Assembly (NCBI RefSeq): GCF_019933155.2
Contig: NZ_CP082944.1
Location: forward strand, 3,412,001-3,476,000
Source of the DNA: Metabacillus dongyingensis
GTDB taxonomy: Bacteria; Bacillota; Bacilli; Bacillales; Bacillaceae
DNA length: 64,000 nucleotides
Direction: 5' to 3'
Part shown: positions 10,030 to 19,244 of the stretch, one piece after another
Layout of the letters: each line of letters starts with the position of its first letter
How positions within the stretch are numbered: position 1 is the first letter of the stretch
Made by a program: the position numbers and the translations under genes
Notes under the pieces: generated by a model
The model's input: only the letters and a program-made list of their open reading frames with translations
The model's database searches: none
What the model was told of the DNA's origin: nothing

Positions 10030-10379
10030 GAAGCCACCCCCAATGTAATAAGCGCTTTTTCCTCCGATGGCTCCAGTCGAATGATTTTAAACAGTCCAGA
10101 CATATCAAACAGTCTTTTTACTGAAGGTGAAATCGCACATACAACCATTTCACCGCCAAATTGCTTCACTTGCTTATATCTTCCAAGAATCACGCCTAAA
10201 CCAGAGCTGTCCATAAAGGATAATTGCTCTAAATTCAAAACGATATGCTGAATGTCTTCTGATGCAAGAATTTCTGTCACTTTCTGACGTAATTCCTCCG
10301 CCGTGTGATGATCCAATTCACCGATCAGTCGTATGCACAGGACAGATTGCTTTACATCAAGCTCTACTGCTAGACTCAT
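10026..10379 (-). CDS. spoIIAA: Anti-anti-sigma-F factor SpoIIAA
   Basis: A STAS-domain protein of 117 residues. The phosphorylated serine is S58 in [14 protein letters not shown], the same number as in B. subtilis. When unphosphorylated (after SpoIIE action) it displaces sigma-F from SpoIIAB. First gene of the operon, with a strong AAGGAGGAG ribosome site and a sigma-H-like promoter upstream. Confidence 0.97.
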   Translation of the reverse strand: MSLAVELDVKQSVLCIRLIGELDHHTAEELRQKVTEILASEDIQHIVLNLEQLSFMDSSGLGVILGRYKQVKQFGGEMVVCAISPSVKRLFDMSGLFKIIRLEPSEEKALITLGVAS

Positions 10380-10413
10380 CCATACTCCTCCTTCAATTTC
10401 TGGATAATGTCTG

Positions 10414-10441
10414 TTTCGAGGTTTTGATGTGCTTTTCCTGC
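10414..10441 (-). promoter_or_regulatory. Sigma-H-like promoter of spoIIA
   Basis: On the minus strand GCAGGAAAA (10433-10441) fits the sigma-H -35 pattern RnAGGAwww exactly. Twelve bases on is CTCGAAA (10414-10420), a weaker match to the -10 RnnGAAT. B. subtilis spoIIA is sigma-H and Spo0A dependent. I did not find an unambiguous 0A box. Confidence 0.6.
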
Positions 10442-10518
10442 CCTATGACAAAACTAGTGCGGATTCGCCAACATCAGCTAGACTTCCTGATGTTTCTTAT
10501 AGGTGAGTTTTTAAGTCA

Positions 10519-11679
10519 TCAGCCTGATTTCGAGAAATCACCAAGCACTCGTTTAAAGAGAGTCCACCAGCGGGCCTGTTCAATATCGCTCTCAGCAACA
10601 AGCGGGCTTTCCACAACAATTTTATTGTCTTTTTTCAAAATCAGTTTTCCAAGTTCATCCCCTTTTTTAAGAGGGGCCTGCAAGTTCTGCTTCATCACGA
10701 CTTCCTGAGTAACATCTTTGACACTTCCGCCTTTTTTCGTCAAAACAGAAATAGGCTCTGAAGTCACAAGGTTCAGATTTTTACTGTTCCCTTTGCTGAT
10801 TTTCATCTTAGCCACAACTTCATTGCGTTTAAATAAAGGATGCGTTTGATATTGGCTGAATGCGTAATCAAGCATTTTAGTAACCTGCGCATTGCGGTCC
10901 TTTGGTGTTGGGGCACCCATGATGACAGCAATCACACGCATGTTGCCTTTTTTGGCTGTAGCAGTTAAACAATATTTCGCTTCATTCGTAAACCCTGTTT
11001 TTACGCCATCTACGCCTTTATAAAATTTCACAAGGCGATTCGTATTGACCAGCCAGAATTTCTTGGATGTATCCTGACGCAAATAATCTTCATATTGACC
11101 TGTGTATTTGGTAATGCCTTCAAATTTTAATAGCTCTTTTGCCATGACGGCCATATCATGTGCTGTACTGTAATGATCTTTTTCAGGAAGACCTGTTGGA
11201 TTTTGAAAGGCTGTATTTTTCAGTCCAAGCTCTTTTGCCCGTTTGTTCATTTTTTCAACAAATGCATCTTCAGACCCTGAAATTCTCTCAGCCATGGCTA
11301 CTGATGCATCGTTGCCTGAGGCAATCGCAATCCCTTTCAGCATTTCATGAACGGTCATTTCCTCTCCAGGCTCAAGAAAGATTTGTGACCCGCCCATAGA
11401 AGCAGCATGTTCGCTCGTACGGACTTTTTCATCCATTTTCAGCTGGCCTTTATCAATTTCTTCCATGATCAGCAGCATCGTCATAATTTTAGTCATACTT
11501 GCTGGAGGAAGTTTCTCATCACTGTTTTTATCATATAGAATGTTTCCGGTGTCACGTTCAATCAGCACAGCTGATCTTGCTTGATCTGCAAGCTTTACTG
11601 AACCTTCTTCTGCAAATGCCGGTGATGCAATAGTTAATATCATGGTGCTTAGCGCTACGGTAGATAGTAGACGTTTCAT
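10519..11679 (-). CDS. dacF: D-alanyl-D-alanine carboxypeptidase DacF
   Basis: A sporulation penicillin-binding protein that trims stem peptides in spore peptidoglycan. From the ATG at 11679 (GGAGG eight bases upstream) it has 386 residues: a signal peptide ending in AFA around residue 23, then the three penicillin-binding motifs SMTK (nucleophile S61, K64), SGN (121-123) and KTG (227-229), a C-terminal beta domain, and an amphipathic anchoring tail. The frame is open to 11745 but the added residues would spoil the signal peptide. It lies between the pdp terminator and spoIIAA, as in B. subtilis, where it is sigma-F dependent. A GCATG -35-like box occurs near 11754, but I found no convincing sigma-F -10. 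Confidence 0.93.
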   Translation of the reverse strand: MKRLLSTVALSTMILTIASPAFAEEGSVKLADQARSAVLIERDTGNILYDKNSDEKLPPASMTKIMTMLLIMEEIDKGQLKMDEKVRTSEHAASMGGSQIFLEPGEEMTVHEMLKGIAIASGNDASVAMAERISGSEDAFVEKMNKRAKELGLKNTAFQNPTGLPEKDHYSTAHDMAVMAKELLKFEGITKYTGQYEDYLRQDTSKKFWLVNTNRLVKFYKGVDGVKTGFTNEAKYCLTATAKKGNMRVIAVIMGAPTPKDRNAQVTKMLDYAFSQYQTHPLFKRNEVVAKMKISKGNSKNLNLVTSEPISVLTKKGGSVKDVTQEVVMKQNLQAPLKKGDELGKLILKKDNKIVVESPLVAESDIEQARWWTLFKRVLGDFSKSG

Positions 11680-11760
11680 CTCCAAACCCTCCATTCTTAT
11701 ACACCCCATTTTTTCCAATTGAAGAAAAAATATACTTGCGGACAAGAAAAAATTGCATGC

Positions 11761-11788
11761 AAAAAGCCGGGATTTTCTCCCGGCTTTT
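11761..11788 (-). terminator. Terminator of the drm-pupG-pdp operon
   Basis: AAAAGCCGGGA and TCCCGGCTTTTT form a GC-rich hairpin with a T tract on the minus strand, right after pdp. It separates the operon from dacF. Confidence 0.9.
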
Positions 11789-11797
11789 CATGTGTGA

Positions 11798-13102
11798 TTA
11801 CTCTTTAATTGTATCATGAACAAGCGGCGGCGCTTTTACTGAGTCAGCAGTTACTTTAATGCTTTCATAAAGCTTTGCTTTTACTTGTTCTACATCTTTT
11901 TGATTACTGTAAATCGTCACAAGCGAGTCGCCCTTTTTAACAGCATCGCCGATTTTTTTATTCAGCATTAGGCCGACAGCAAGATCAATTTCTGATTCTT
12001 TCGTTGCTCGTCCTGCACCAAGCCACATTGCTGCAACTCCAACGGAATCTGCCACAATTTCAGAAACGTATCCGTCTTCTTTTGCTTCAAGCTCAATTTT
12101 GTAGCTTGCCTGCGGCATCTTGCTTGGATCATCTACAACTGAACCGTCTCCGCCTTGAGCTTCTAAGAAAATCTTCAGCGTTTCAAGTGCTTTTCCGTTT
12201 TGAATCACTTCCTCAAGCATTGCTCTTGCTTCCTCAAGTGAAGATGCTTTTTCAGCCAGGAAAACCATGTAGCTTCCAAGCGTTAGGCAAAGCTCATGAA
12301 GGTCTTCAGGTCCTTCGCCTTTTAATGTATCAATCGCTTCTTTAATTTCTAATGCATTGCCGATTGCATAACCGAGCGGCTGACTCATGTCTGAGATAAC
12401 AGCCATTGTTTTGCGGCCGACCGCATTTCCGATTTCAACCATCGCACGGGCAAGATCTCTTGCATCCTCAAGATCTTTCATAAATGCTCCTGCTCCTGTT
12501 TTCACATCAAGAACGATGGCATCTGCACCTGCAGCGATTTTTTTGCTCATGATCGAGCTTGCAATCAGGGGAATGCTGTCAACAGTTGCAGTTACATCAC
12601 GCAAAGCATAAAGCTTTTTATCTGCTGGAGTCAGGTTTCCGCTTTGACCAATGACAGCAATTTTATTCTGGTTGACCAATTTGATGAACTCATCATTTTC
12701 AATTTCAACATGGAAGCCCGGAACAGCTTCAAGCTTATCGATTGTGCCCCCAGTATGGCCAAGGCCGCGGCCGGACATCTTGGCAACCGGAACGCCGACT
12801 GCAGCAACTAGAGGTCCAAGCACAAGAGTGGTTGTATCGCCTACGCCGCCTGTGCTGTGCTTATCTACTTTAATGCCTTCGATCTTGCTTAGATCAATCG
12901 TATCACCTGAATGAACCATTTCCATTGTTAATTGAGCGCGCTCCTGCTTCGTCATTCCTTTAAAATAGATCGCCATTGTTAATGCACTCATTTGATAATC
13001 CGGAATATCGCCATTTGTATAGCCTTTAATAATAAAGCTTATTTCTTCATTCGTCAGTTCCTTGCCGTCACGCTTTTTTTCAATTAAGTCAACGATTCTC
13101 AT
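11798..13102 (-). CDS. pdp: Pyrimidine-nucleoside phosphorylase
   Basis: Cleaves uridine, thymidine and deoxyuridine with phosphate, giving free base and (deoxy)ribose 1-phosphate. The 434 residues match the family. The signature [27 protein letters not shown] segment lies near residues 108-130, with KHSTGGVGD (phosphate binding) at about 81-89 and a [12 protein letters not shown] catalytic loop near 190. Third gene of the salvage operon; its ATG overlaps the pupG stop (TAATG). The sugar phosphate it makes is isomerised by drm. Confidence 0.95.
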   Translation of the reverse strand: MRIVDLIEKKRDGKELTNEEISFIIKGYTNGDIPDYQMSALTMAIYFKGMTKQERAQLTMEMVHSGDTIDLSKIEGIKVDKHSTGGVGDTTTLVLGPLVAAVGVPVAKMSGRGLGHTGGTIDKLEAVPGFHVEIENDEFIKLVNQNKIAVIGQSGNLTPADKKLYALRDVTATVDSIPLIASSIMSKKIAAGADAIVLDVKTGAGAFMKDLEDARDLARAMVEIGNAVGRKTMAVISDMSQPLGYAIGNALEIKEAIDTLKGEGPEDLHELCLTLGSYMVFLAEKASSLEEARAMLEEVIQNGKALETLKIFLEAQGGDGSVVDDPSKMPQASYKIELEAKEDGYVSEIVADSVGVAAMWLGAGRATKESEIDLAVGLMLNKKIGDAVKKGDSLVTIYSNQKDVEQVKAKLYESIKVTADSVKAPPLVHDTIKE

Positions 13103-13947
13103 TAGTTACCCACCCTTTGTCCGTTTGATTCGTGTATGTCTGCAACAATATTCTTAACCAGATTCAAGAAATTAGCTTTTACTTTTTCAGTCGTTTCCAT
13201 CACTTCATCATGTGATAATGGCTGATCTAAAATACCGGCAGCCATATTTGAGATGCATGAAATTCCAAGCACTTTCATCCCTGCATGATTGGCTACGATT
13301 ACTTCAGGCACTGTAGACATACCGACTGCATCTCCTCCAAGCACGCGTGCAAGACGCACCTCTGCAGGTGTTTCATATGCAGGCCCTGTGTTTCCTACAT
13401 ATACACCTTCCTGAACTTTAATGCCAAGCTCTGAAGCTGCATTTTTAGCAAGGGCTCTGAGCTCTCTGCTGTAAGCCTGCGACATATCAGGGAAACGGAC
13501 GCCTAGATCAGAATCATTCGGTCCGATTAATGGGCTAGTCCCCATATTATTTATATGATCGGAAATAATCATTAAATCACCCGGTTCAAACGATTCATTC
13601 ACACCGCCCGCAGCATTTGTGACGATAATTGTTTTTACACCCATTTCCTTCAGCACACGGACCGGGAACGTCACTTTTTTCATGTCGTACCCTTCGTAAA
13701 AGTGGAAACGTCCCTGCATAGCAACAACATTAGCACCTTTTAATGTGCCGAATACAAGCTGTCCCGCATGACCTTCTACAGTTGAAACAGGGAAGTTCGG
13801 AATTTCTTCGTAAGGAATTTTCACCGGATTTTCAATTTCATCAGCAAGGACTCCAAGGCCCGATCCTAAAATTAACCCGATCTCAGGCAAGTCTTTTACT
13901 TTTTCTTTCATAAATTGTGCAGATTGCTTAATTTCTTGGATATTCAT
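13102..13947 (-). CDS. pupG: Purine-nucleoside phosphorylase (trimeric type)
   Basis: Phosphorolysis of guanosine, inosine and their deoxy forms. The 281 residues carry LGSGLG (phosphate loop, near residue 28), [10 protein letters not shown], the GRFHFYEGY motif, TNAAGG near residue 112, and the base-binding [11 protein letters not shown] and [16 protein letters not shown] segments, all typical of the trimeric PNP family. The GGGGGAG ribosome site precedes the ATG. Middle gene of drm-pupG-pdp. Confidence 0.95.
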   Translation of the reverse strand: MNIQEIKQSAQFMKEKVKDLPEIGLILGSGLGVLADEIENPVKIPYEEIPNFPVSTVEGHAGQLVFGTLKGANVVAMQGRFHFYEGYDMKKVTFPVRVLKEMGVKTIIVTNAAGGVNESFEPGDLMIISDHINNMGTSPLIGPNDSDLGVRFPDMSQAYSRELRALAKNAASELGIKVQEGVYVGNTGPAYETPAEVRLARVLGGDAVGMSTVPEVIVANHAGMKVLGISCISNMAAGILDQPLSHDEVMETTEKVKANFLNLVKNIVADIHESNGQRVGN

Positions 13948-13960
13948 TTAGCGCTCCCCC

Positions 13961-15148
13961 TTAATTCTTCAATTCCTGCAAGAAACTTTTTCCGTGCTTT
14001 GGCATGTTTACTTTAAAGTTGTCAGCAATTGCAGCCCCAATATCTGCAAACGTTTCACGGACCGGAAGCTCAGAACCGCTTTCGAATCTCGGACTGTATG
14101 CAAGCAATGGAACGTATTCACGCGTGTGGTCTGTTCCGTGATGAACAGGGTCATTGCCGTGGTCAGCTGTAATAATTAATAGATCATCCTCTTTTAATTT
14201 AGAGAGCAGTTCAGGAAGACGTGCATCATATTCTTGAAGAGCAAGGCCGTAGCCTTCCGGATCGCGTCTGTGGCCGAACAGGGCGTCAAAGTCTACAAGG
14301 TTTACAAAGCTTAGACCAGTGAAGTCGCGGTCTGCTGTTTCAGCAATCTTGTCCATGCCATCCATGTTCGATTTCGTGCGAATTGCATCTGTAATTCCTT
14401 CTCCGTCATAAATATCAGAAATTTTACCAATCGCAATAACATCCAGACCTCCGTCCTTCAGCTCATTCATTACCGTTCTCTCAAACGGCTTTAGGGCATA
14501 ATCATGACGGTTTGGGGTTCTTTGGAAGTTACCCGGGTTGCCTACAAACGGACGTGCAATCACACGTCCCACCATATACTTCTCATCAAGCGTCATTTCA
14601 CGGGCCATTTCACAGATCTTCAACTGCTCTTCAATTGGAACTATCTCTTCATGAGCTGCAATTTGCAAAACGGAATCAGCAGACGTATAAACAATGAGAG
14701 CTCCTGTTTTCATGTGCTCTTCACCCAGTTCATCTAAAATTTCAGTTCCTGAAGCAGGTTTGTTCCCGATGATTTTTCTGCCCGTTTTTTCTTCCAGTGC
14801 CTGGATTAATTCATCCGGGAAGCCATCCGGGAATACTTTAAATGGTGTTTCAATATAAAGGCCCATGATTTCCCAATGGCCTGTCATCGTATCTTTGCCG
14901 TTAGAAGCTTCTTTCATTTTCGTATAGAAAGCTTTTGGTTTTTCCTGGACAGGTATGCCCTGTATTTCTTCTATATTGCTTAAGCCAAGCTTTGCCATGT
15001 GAGGCATTTGCAGGCCGTTCATATGTTCTGCAATGTGGCCAAGCGTGTTTGAACCAGTGTCTCCAAAATCCGCTGCATCTGGCGCTTCGCCGATTCCCAC
15101 TGAATCCATGACAATCAGAAATATTCTTTTATATGTATAATCAGACAT
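13961..15148 (-). CDS. drm: Phosphopentomutase
   Basis: Interconverts ribose 1-phosphate and ribose 5-phosphate (and the deoxy forms), feeding nucleoside sugars into central metabolism; also called deoB. An alkaline-phosphatase-fold metalloenzyme of 395 residues. The metal-binding segments are [14 protein letters not shown] at the N-terminus, a KDTMTGHWE motif around residue 90 whose Thr is the phosphorylated residue, [26 protein letters not shown] and [11 protein letters not shown]. Strong AAAGGAGG site. First gene of the operon, behind a promoter with a palindromic operator candidate. Confidence 0.95.
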   Translation of the reverse strand: MSDYTYKRIFLIVMDSVGIGEAPDAADFGDTGSNTLGHIAEHMNGLQMPHMAKLGLSNIEEIQGIPVQEKPKAFYTKMKEASNGKDTMTGHWEIMGLYIETPFKVFPDGFPDELIQALEEKTGRKIIGNKPASGTEILDELGEEHMKTGALIVYTSADSVLQIAAHEEIVPIEEQLKICEMAREMTLDEKYMVGRVIARPFVGNPGNFQRTPNRHDYALKPFERTVMNELKDGGLDVIAIGKISDIYDGEGITDAIRTKSNMDGMDKIAETADRDFTGLSFVNLVDFDALFGHRRDPEGYGLALQEYDARLPELLSKLKEDDLLIITADHGNDPVHHGTDHTREYVPLLAYSPRFESGSELPVRETFADIGAAIADNFKVNMPKHGKSFLQELKN

Positions 15149-15230
15149 GTAAATCCTCCTTTAATCGTTCAGAGATCACTCTTTGTATAACATTCCCAAT
15201 TGTTCAGGAATGATTAGCCGCTTTTTAATG

Positions 15231-15280
15231 GTCAGAAGTCTGACATCTAAAGTATAAACCGTTTTCATGCCTTCTGACAA
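15231..15280 (-). promoter_or_regulatory. Sigma-A promoter and palindromic operator candidate for drm
   Basis: On the minus strand TTGTCA (15275-15280) and TATACT (15251-15256) are 18 bases apart. Immediately downstream, over the expected start site, lies GTCAGA-n2-TCTGAC (15231-15244), and a third copy of TGTCAGA overlaps the -35. A repressor binding here would block initiation. The protein is unknown; the site does not look like the B. subtilis DeoR operator I remember. Confidence 0.6.
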
Positions 15281-15422
15281 TAGATAACTTGATATTCTTC
15301 TATAGTTCTGTTTTCCTTTTACAGGATTTTTTAAAACATTTAGCTGGATTACACAATATTCGTTCAGGTCATGGTGCTACATGACTCGTTTTGAAGCTCC
15401 TGCGGTACTTCTTCAAACCTAA

Positions 15423-15455
15423 TAAAAAAAGCCACCGCATTTCCTGCGTATGACT
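15423..15455 (-). terminator. Terminator after xerD
   Basis: On the minus strand AGTCATACGCA pairs with TGCGGTGGCT (one bulged A, some wobbles), followed by seven T. It is immediately after the xerD stop. Confidence 0.65.
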
Positions 15456-16349
15456 TTAAGCTCTCGGATGATATTGTTTATATACATCTTTTAATCTAGT
15501 TTTTGAGACATGAGTATAGATTTGCGTTGTAGAGATATCGGCATGCCCAAGCATTTCCTGAACTGCCCTTAGGTCTGCCCCATTTTCAAGCAGATGGGTT
15601 GCAAAAGAATGACGAAGCGTATGAGGGGTAAGCTCTTTACTGATTCCTGCCTCAAGAGCAATTTTTTTGAGATTCTTCCAATAACCCTGTCTGGTCATGC
15701 GGTTTCCATGATGATTTAAAAACAAAGCTTCCGTTTGTTTTTTCTTTGAAGCTAATTTCGGTCTGCCCTTTTCGATATAGGATTCTAATGCCTCTGCTGC
15801 TGTTCTGCCAATTGGAACGATGCGCTCCTTGTTCCCTTTTCCGAAACAGCGGATAAATCCCATTGTTAAATGAACATCGCTCAAATCAAGATTAATCATT
15901 TCACTCACCCGGATGCCTGTTGCATAAAGAAGCTCAAGCATGGCTTTATCCCGATAGCCGAATGGCGAGATCAATTTAGGAGTTTCAAGCAGTTTTTCAA
16001 CTTCAGTGAGTGATAATACTTTCGGCAGTGTCCGTTCAACTTGAGGAGATTCTATATGTACAGTAGGATCATGATCGACTGCTTTTTCTCTTAGAAGAAA
16101 TTGGTGAAAATTGCGGATGGATGCGGTATGGCGTGCAATCGTCTTGCTTGATTTTCCCGCTTCCTTCAATGATTTTAAAAAATGAATAATTGATAGTCTG
16201 GTCACATCTTGAAATGAAGTGATTTGCTGCTGTGCAGTAAGAAATTGATGATAGCTCTTTAAATCGCGTTCATACGATATGATTGTGTTATGGGAAAGTC
16301 CTCTTTCCACAACCAGGTAATGCATGAAATCCTGAATTTGATCTTTCAA
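15456..16349 (-). CDS. xerD: Site-specific tyrosine recombinase XerD (RipX)
   Basis: Resolves chromosome dimers at dif together with XerC/CodV. The 297 residues have an N-terminal SAM-like domain ([13 protein letters not shown]) and the full catalytic set: R147 (ATGIRVSE), K171, H243 and R246 ([14 protein letters not shown]), H269 ([14 protein letters not shown]) and the nucleophile Y278. The start is TTG at 16349 with GAGG just upstream. It is seven bases after yqzK and ends in its own terminator. The ripX-fur neighbourhood is the same in B. subtilis. Confidence 0.95.
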   Translation of the reverse strand: MKDQIQDFMHYLVVERGLSHNTIISYERDLKSYHQFLTAQQQITSFQDVTRLSIIHFLKSLKEAGKSSKTIARHTASIRNFHQFLLREKAVDHDPTVHIESPQVERTLPKVLSLTEVEKLLETPKLISPFGYRDKAMLELLYATGIRVSEMINLDLSDVHLTMGFIRCFGKGNKERIVPIGRTAAEALESYIEKGRPKLASKKKQTEALFLNHHGNRMTRQGYWKNLKKIALEAGISKELTPHTLRHSFATHLLENGADLRAVQEMLGHADISTTQIYTHVSKTRLKDVYKQYHPRA

Positions 16350-16355
16350 TTTCCT

Positions 16356-16580
16356 CTACTCCCCGTTTAAATAGAAGAAAAACAGTCGATTCAGCCAGTG
16401 CTCTTCTTCGTCAGCCACCATTTTCGTGACTTTCAGGGCCGCACCCTCAGGCTGATCATATCGGTGAATTTCTTCATACTCTAAGTTAATCCAAATGATA
16501 GCATAATAGAAAAGAATCGTAAATCCAGTAAACAGAATAAATACTTTTAACATGTCAAATAGTGTTCTCGCTGCTCTCAT
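16356..16580 (-). CDS. yqzK: DUF4227 small membrane protein, YqzK-like
   Basis: A 74-residue protein with one N-terminal membrane helix (around residues 9-30, VFILFTGFTILFYYAIIWI) and a charged tail ending in HWLNRLFFFYLNGE. It matches YqzK (DUF4227) in size, topology and position between fur and ripX in B. subtilis. Function is unknown. It is probably co-transcribed with xerD, given the six-base gap. Confidence 0.75.
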   Translation of the reverse strand: MRAARTLFDMLKVFILFTGFTILFYYAIIWINLEYEEIHRYDQPEGAALKVTKMVADEEEHWLNRLFFFYLNGE

Positions 16581-16660
16581 TGCGGCAGTCCTCCTTTGGC
16601 CGGTCTTTCATCTTACCTAAAACATATGCCAAAAAGGACAAACTTTATACTAGTAAAAAC

Positions 16661-16694
16661 AAAAAAAACCTCTCCTGTTTAACTGGAAAGGTTT
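16661..16694 (-). terminator. Terminator after fur
   Basis: AAACCTTTCC pairs with GGAGAGGTTT and is followed by a long T run on the minus strand. It overlaps the fur stop codon region. Confidence 0.8.
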
Positions 16695-17154
16695 ATTGTT
16701 CATCTTCTTTCTGTTCTTTTTCCTGACAGCGGTAGCAAATGCCATGAAACGTCAGACGATGATCTTTAATTTTAAAATTGAAGTCGCGTTCTACAATCTG
16801 CTCAACATCTTCTAAGAGGTCATCTTCAATTTCAGCGACTGAACCGCATTCGATGCACACAAGATGATGGTGAAAATGTGCTGCGCCTTCTTTTCTTAAG
16901 TCATAGCGTGATACGCCATCTCCAAAATTTATTTTATCGACAATTTTAAGTTCTGTAAGTAGCTCCAACGTCCGATAAACAGTTGCTAAACCAATCTCTG
17001 GCGCCTTTTCCTTAACGAGGAGGTAAACATCTTCAGCACTCAAGTGATCTTCTTCGCGTTCAAGCAAAACCCTGACGGTAGCTTCACGCTGAGGAGTCAG
17101 CTTATAGCTGGATGAATGCAACTGCTTCTTTATACGCTCAATTCTGCTTTCCAT
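16693..17154 (-). CDS. fur: Ferric uptake repressor Fur
   Basis: An iron-dependent repressor of siderophore and iron uptake genes. From the ATG at 17154 it has 153 residues: a winged helix domain (YKLTPQREATVRVLLE, then the recognition helix IGLATVYRTLELL) and a metal-binding dimerisation domain with HFHHHLVCIECG and a second CYRC motif that completes the structural zinc site. The frame is open to 17217, but AGGGAGGA nine bases before 17154 and the B. subtilis N-terminus decide the start. It has its own promoter, with a PerR-box-like sequence upstream. Confidence 0.95.
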   Translation of the reverse strand: MESRIERIKKQLHSSSYKLTPQREATVRVLLEREEDHLSAEDVYLLVKEKAPEIGLATVYRTLELLTELKIVDKINFGDGVSRYDLRKEGAAHFHHHLVCIECGSVAEIEDDLLEDVEQIVERDFNFKIKDHRLTFHGICYRCQEKEQKEDEQ

Positions 17155-17188
17155 AACACACATTCCTCCCTCGCCACGTTCCTCATTC

Positions 17189-17232
17189 ATTATATCAAAA
17201 GAAAGGGATGTGTCCAACGAAAATAATTACAA
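17189..17232 (-). promoter_or_regulatory. Fur promoter with PerR-box-like sequence
   Basis: On the minus strand TTGGAC (17212-17217) and TATAAT (17189-17194) have 17-base spacing, a good sigma-A promoter. Directly upstream, 17218-17232 matches the PerR box TTATAATnATTATAA at about 10 of 14 positions. B. subtilis fur is known to be PerR regulated. The promoter is well supported; the operator is tentative. Confidence 0.6.
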
Positions 17233-17268
17233 TCTAATAAATGAAATCATTATTAAGTAAAAACTATT

Positions 17269-17919
17269 CTATTTTGAAACAAGTTCAATTATGTTTTTCA
17301 TGAGAATCGGCGACGCATAAGCCTCAAGAGTTGAGGCGATAATCGTCAGTGCCGAAATAAACATAAAAACAGCCGCGTATTTCGTAAAAAGTGCGAAAGG
17401 CGATTCTGTCAAATTTGTTTTCTTCATCAGCAGCTGCTTGACAATTTTCAATGAGAAAGAGATGGCAACCGTACCCATGATAATAAATGCCGGTATTAAG
17501 ATTATATTTTGAGGCAAAACCGATACAAATGAAAGCAAAAAGCCTTGCCATCCCATTTGATTCACTAAAAAACCTACCGTAAATCCTACGACCATTCCTT
17601 TTAAGAATAACATAATCAGAATAACCGGCAACCCGATAATTGAGATGCCAAGCACCCACATCAGACCAAGATATTTCAGGTTATGAAAGAAACTCTGCTG
17701 AAGCATTTCAACCGAGCTTGCCACTTTCCCTTCAGATACTTGTCCGAAAAACCTGCTTAAATAAAAATACAAATCTTCTTTTTGAGTAAAATTCATGCTG
17801 TTGACAATGACCGCACCGAAAATAACCCCCATCAAAAACAATACAAATACAAATACATAAAGCGATGAGCGTTCTTTTATATGCTGAAAAATCATTGCTT
17901 TTAATGGATGTTTGCGCAT
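17269..17919 (-). CDS. spoIIM: Stage II sporulation protein M
   Basis: A 216-residue membrane protein of the SpoIIM/SpoIID/SpoIIP complex, which dissolves septal peptidoglycan and drives engulfment. A basic N-terminus ([18 protein letters not shown]) is followed by about five membrane segments, starting around residues 20-40, 90-115 and 120-150. The TAGGAGGAAG site precedes the ATG. In B. subtilis it is expressed in the mother cell from a sigma-E promoter; I did not find a confident one here. Confidence 0.92.
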   Translation of the reverse strand: MRKHPLKAMIFQHIKERSSLYVFVFVLFLMGVIFGAVIVNSMNFTQKEDLYFYLSRFFGQVSEGKVASSVEMLQQSFFHNLKYLGLMWVLGISIIGLPVILIMLFLKGMVVGFTVGFLVNQMGWQGFLLSFVSVLPQNIILIPAFIIMGTVAISFSLKIVKQLLMKKTNLTESPFALFTKYAAVFMFISALTIIASTLEAYASPILMKNIIELVSK

Positions 17920-17986
17920 ATACCTTCCTCCTAGCGTTCTCTTACTAGATTGTATGAAAAAAGGAAGAAACTATGCCATTCTATCA

Positions 17987-18014
17987 TTGCATTTTTTTCC
18001 AAGTGTTATATAAT
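17987..18014 (+). promoter_or_regulatory. Sigma-A promoter of the GNAT gene
   Basis: TTGCAT (17987-17992) and TATAAT (18009-18014) with a 16-base spacer, about 30 bases before the coding start. Confidence 0.5.
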
Positions 18015-18042
18015 ACTAAAAAATCAGAAAGGCGGTTTTGTC

Positions 18043-18606
18043 TTGAAAAATCCTTTATTAATTGATTTTCCGACTGAAATTACGACAGAAAGACTCTGCA
18101 TCCGGGCTCCCCGTCCAGGCGATGGAAAAGAAGTCAATGCCGCCATCAATGAATCTATGAATGAGCTTAAACCGTGGATGCCTTTTGCTCAAAAGCCTCC
18201 GACACTCGAAGAGACGGAAGCAAATATCAGACAATCGTGCGCGAAGTTCATTTTGCGCGAGGATCTGAGGCTGCTCATTTTTAATCGTAAGAAAGGCCAC
18301 TTTATTGGAAGCACCGGTTTTCACCGGATGGACTGGGATGTACCTAAGGTAGAGATTGGGTATTGGATTTCAACGAAATATGCTGGAAAAGGCTATATGA
18401 CGGAAGCAGTTGAAGCTCTGACGCTGTTTGCAGTAAAAGAATTCGGCGCTAAACGTGTGGAAATCAGATGTGATCCTGAGAATATAAGAAGCCGCCGCAT
18501 ACCAGAGAAATTGGGATTTATATTAGAAGGAGTTCTAAGGCAGGATGATGTTTCAGCAGACGGCATGTCATTGCGTAATACATGCGTCTTTTCAAAGATT
18601 TTTTAA
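18043..18606 (+). CDS. GNAT family N-acetyltransferase (RimJ/RimL type)
   Basis: A 187-residue acetyltransferase that should use acetyl-CoA; the acceptor is unknown. ITTERLCIRAPRPGDGKEVN is the usual opening of the RimL branch. GYWISTKYAGKGYMTEAVEAL is the acetyl-CoA-binding motif A, and RVEIRCDPENIRSRRIPEKLGF is motif B. TTG at 18043 was chosen for AGAAAGGCGG upstream; the frame is open from 17950 without a ribosome site. Its stop codon overlaps the end of the convergent vanZ-like gene by four bases. Confidence 0.85.
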   Translation: MKNPLLIDFPTEITTERLCIRAPRPGDGKEVNAAINESMNELKPWMPFAQKPPTLEETEANIRQSCAKFILREDLRLLIFNRKKGHFIGSTGFHRMDWDVPKVEIGYWISTKYAGKGYMTEAVEALTLFAVKEFGAKRVEIRCDPENIRSRRIPEKLGFILEGVLRQDDVSADGMSLRNTCVFSKIF

Positions 18607-19186
18607 TTTTCTTTCACATAAACAGCTTTGCTGAAAATTGGAAAGAAAGCATATCCTGCAAATATACCAAAAACATTTAAAATGAGATCATCCATATCAA
18701 GGCTGCCCCTGTTTGCTGCAAATTGTGCGATTTCCACTGCTGCGATACAAACACAGAATAGGCAAATGTTTTTCTCATTGAAGCTGCTCTGCTCTTAAGG
18801 AAAATGCCATATGGGATAAATAAACCGATGTTAGCAGCAAGATTATAGACGGCAATAATCGGTGAAACCTGTCCTGAAAAATAATAGCTGATCGTGTAAA
18901 ACGGCACGAGATTATAGCTGTTCCCTCCAGAATCCGGTCTAATAAACAGCAAGATCAGCAGACCAACCGTATATAGGATAAGACAAGCATGAAACAGTTT
19001 TTGCGGGACAACCATCACCTGCTTCTTCCATAAAAAAAGAAGTAATGCCGCTAGCGCCGTGACACAGAACCATACAACAGCAATGACAATCGGGTGTAAA
19101 TAAGCAGTTAAGCTCAGCCATAGCGGCAGCAGCAGAAAAAAATTACTTTGTGAGACCGCAAGTGAAATCAAATACGTTTTTATCAT
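18603..19186 (-). pseudogene. VanZ-like membrane protein gene broken by a one-base deletion
   Basis: The intact frame from ATG 19186 gives three to four membrane helices and the VanZ-type motif YNLVPFYTISYYF, then LAANIGLFIPYGIFL. At the T5 run 18769-18773 (A5 on the coding strand) the frame is lost and it stops at 18677. If one base is added to that run, the frame continues through VEIAQFAANRGSLDMDDLIL, the conserved C-terminal VanZ motif, and ends at 18603. The gene is then exactly 195 codons including the stop. VanZ-family proteins are linked to glycopeptide tolerance, but this branch is uncharacterised. It is either a recent pseudogene or a homopolymer sequencing error. Confidence 0.85.
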
Positions 19187-19217
19187 GTTCTAATACCTTT
19201 CAAACTTATATTTGCTG

Positions 19218-19242
19218 AAGGCACTTCACATTGAAGTGCCTT
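19218..19242 (-). terminator. Hairpin after yqxK
   Basis: A perfect 11-base-pair stem, AAGGCACTTCA with TGAAGTGCCTT, and a three-base loop just past the yqxK stop. It lacks a strong T tract, so its efficiency is uncertain. Confidence 0.5.
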
Positions 19243-19244
19243 TA

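Noticed and set aside
9605..10708. Plus-strand ORFs across spoIIAB, spoIIAA and dacF
   Set aside because: Antisense to three secure genes; no ribosome sites.
12004..12345. Leucine-rich 113-codon plus-strand ORF in pdp
   Set aside because: Antisense shadow of pdp, no start signals.
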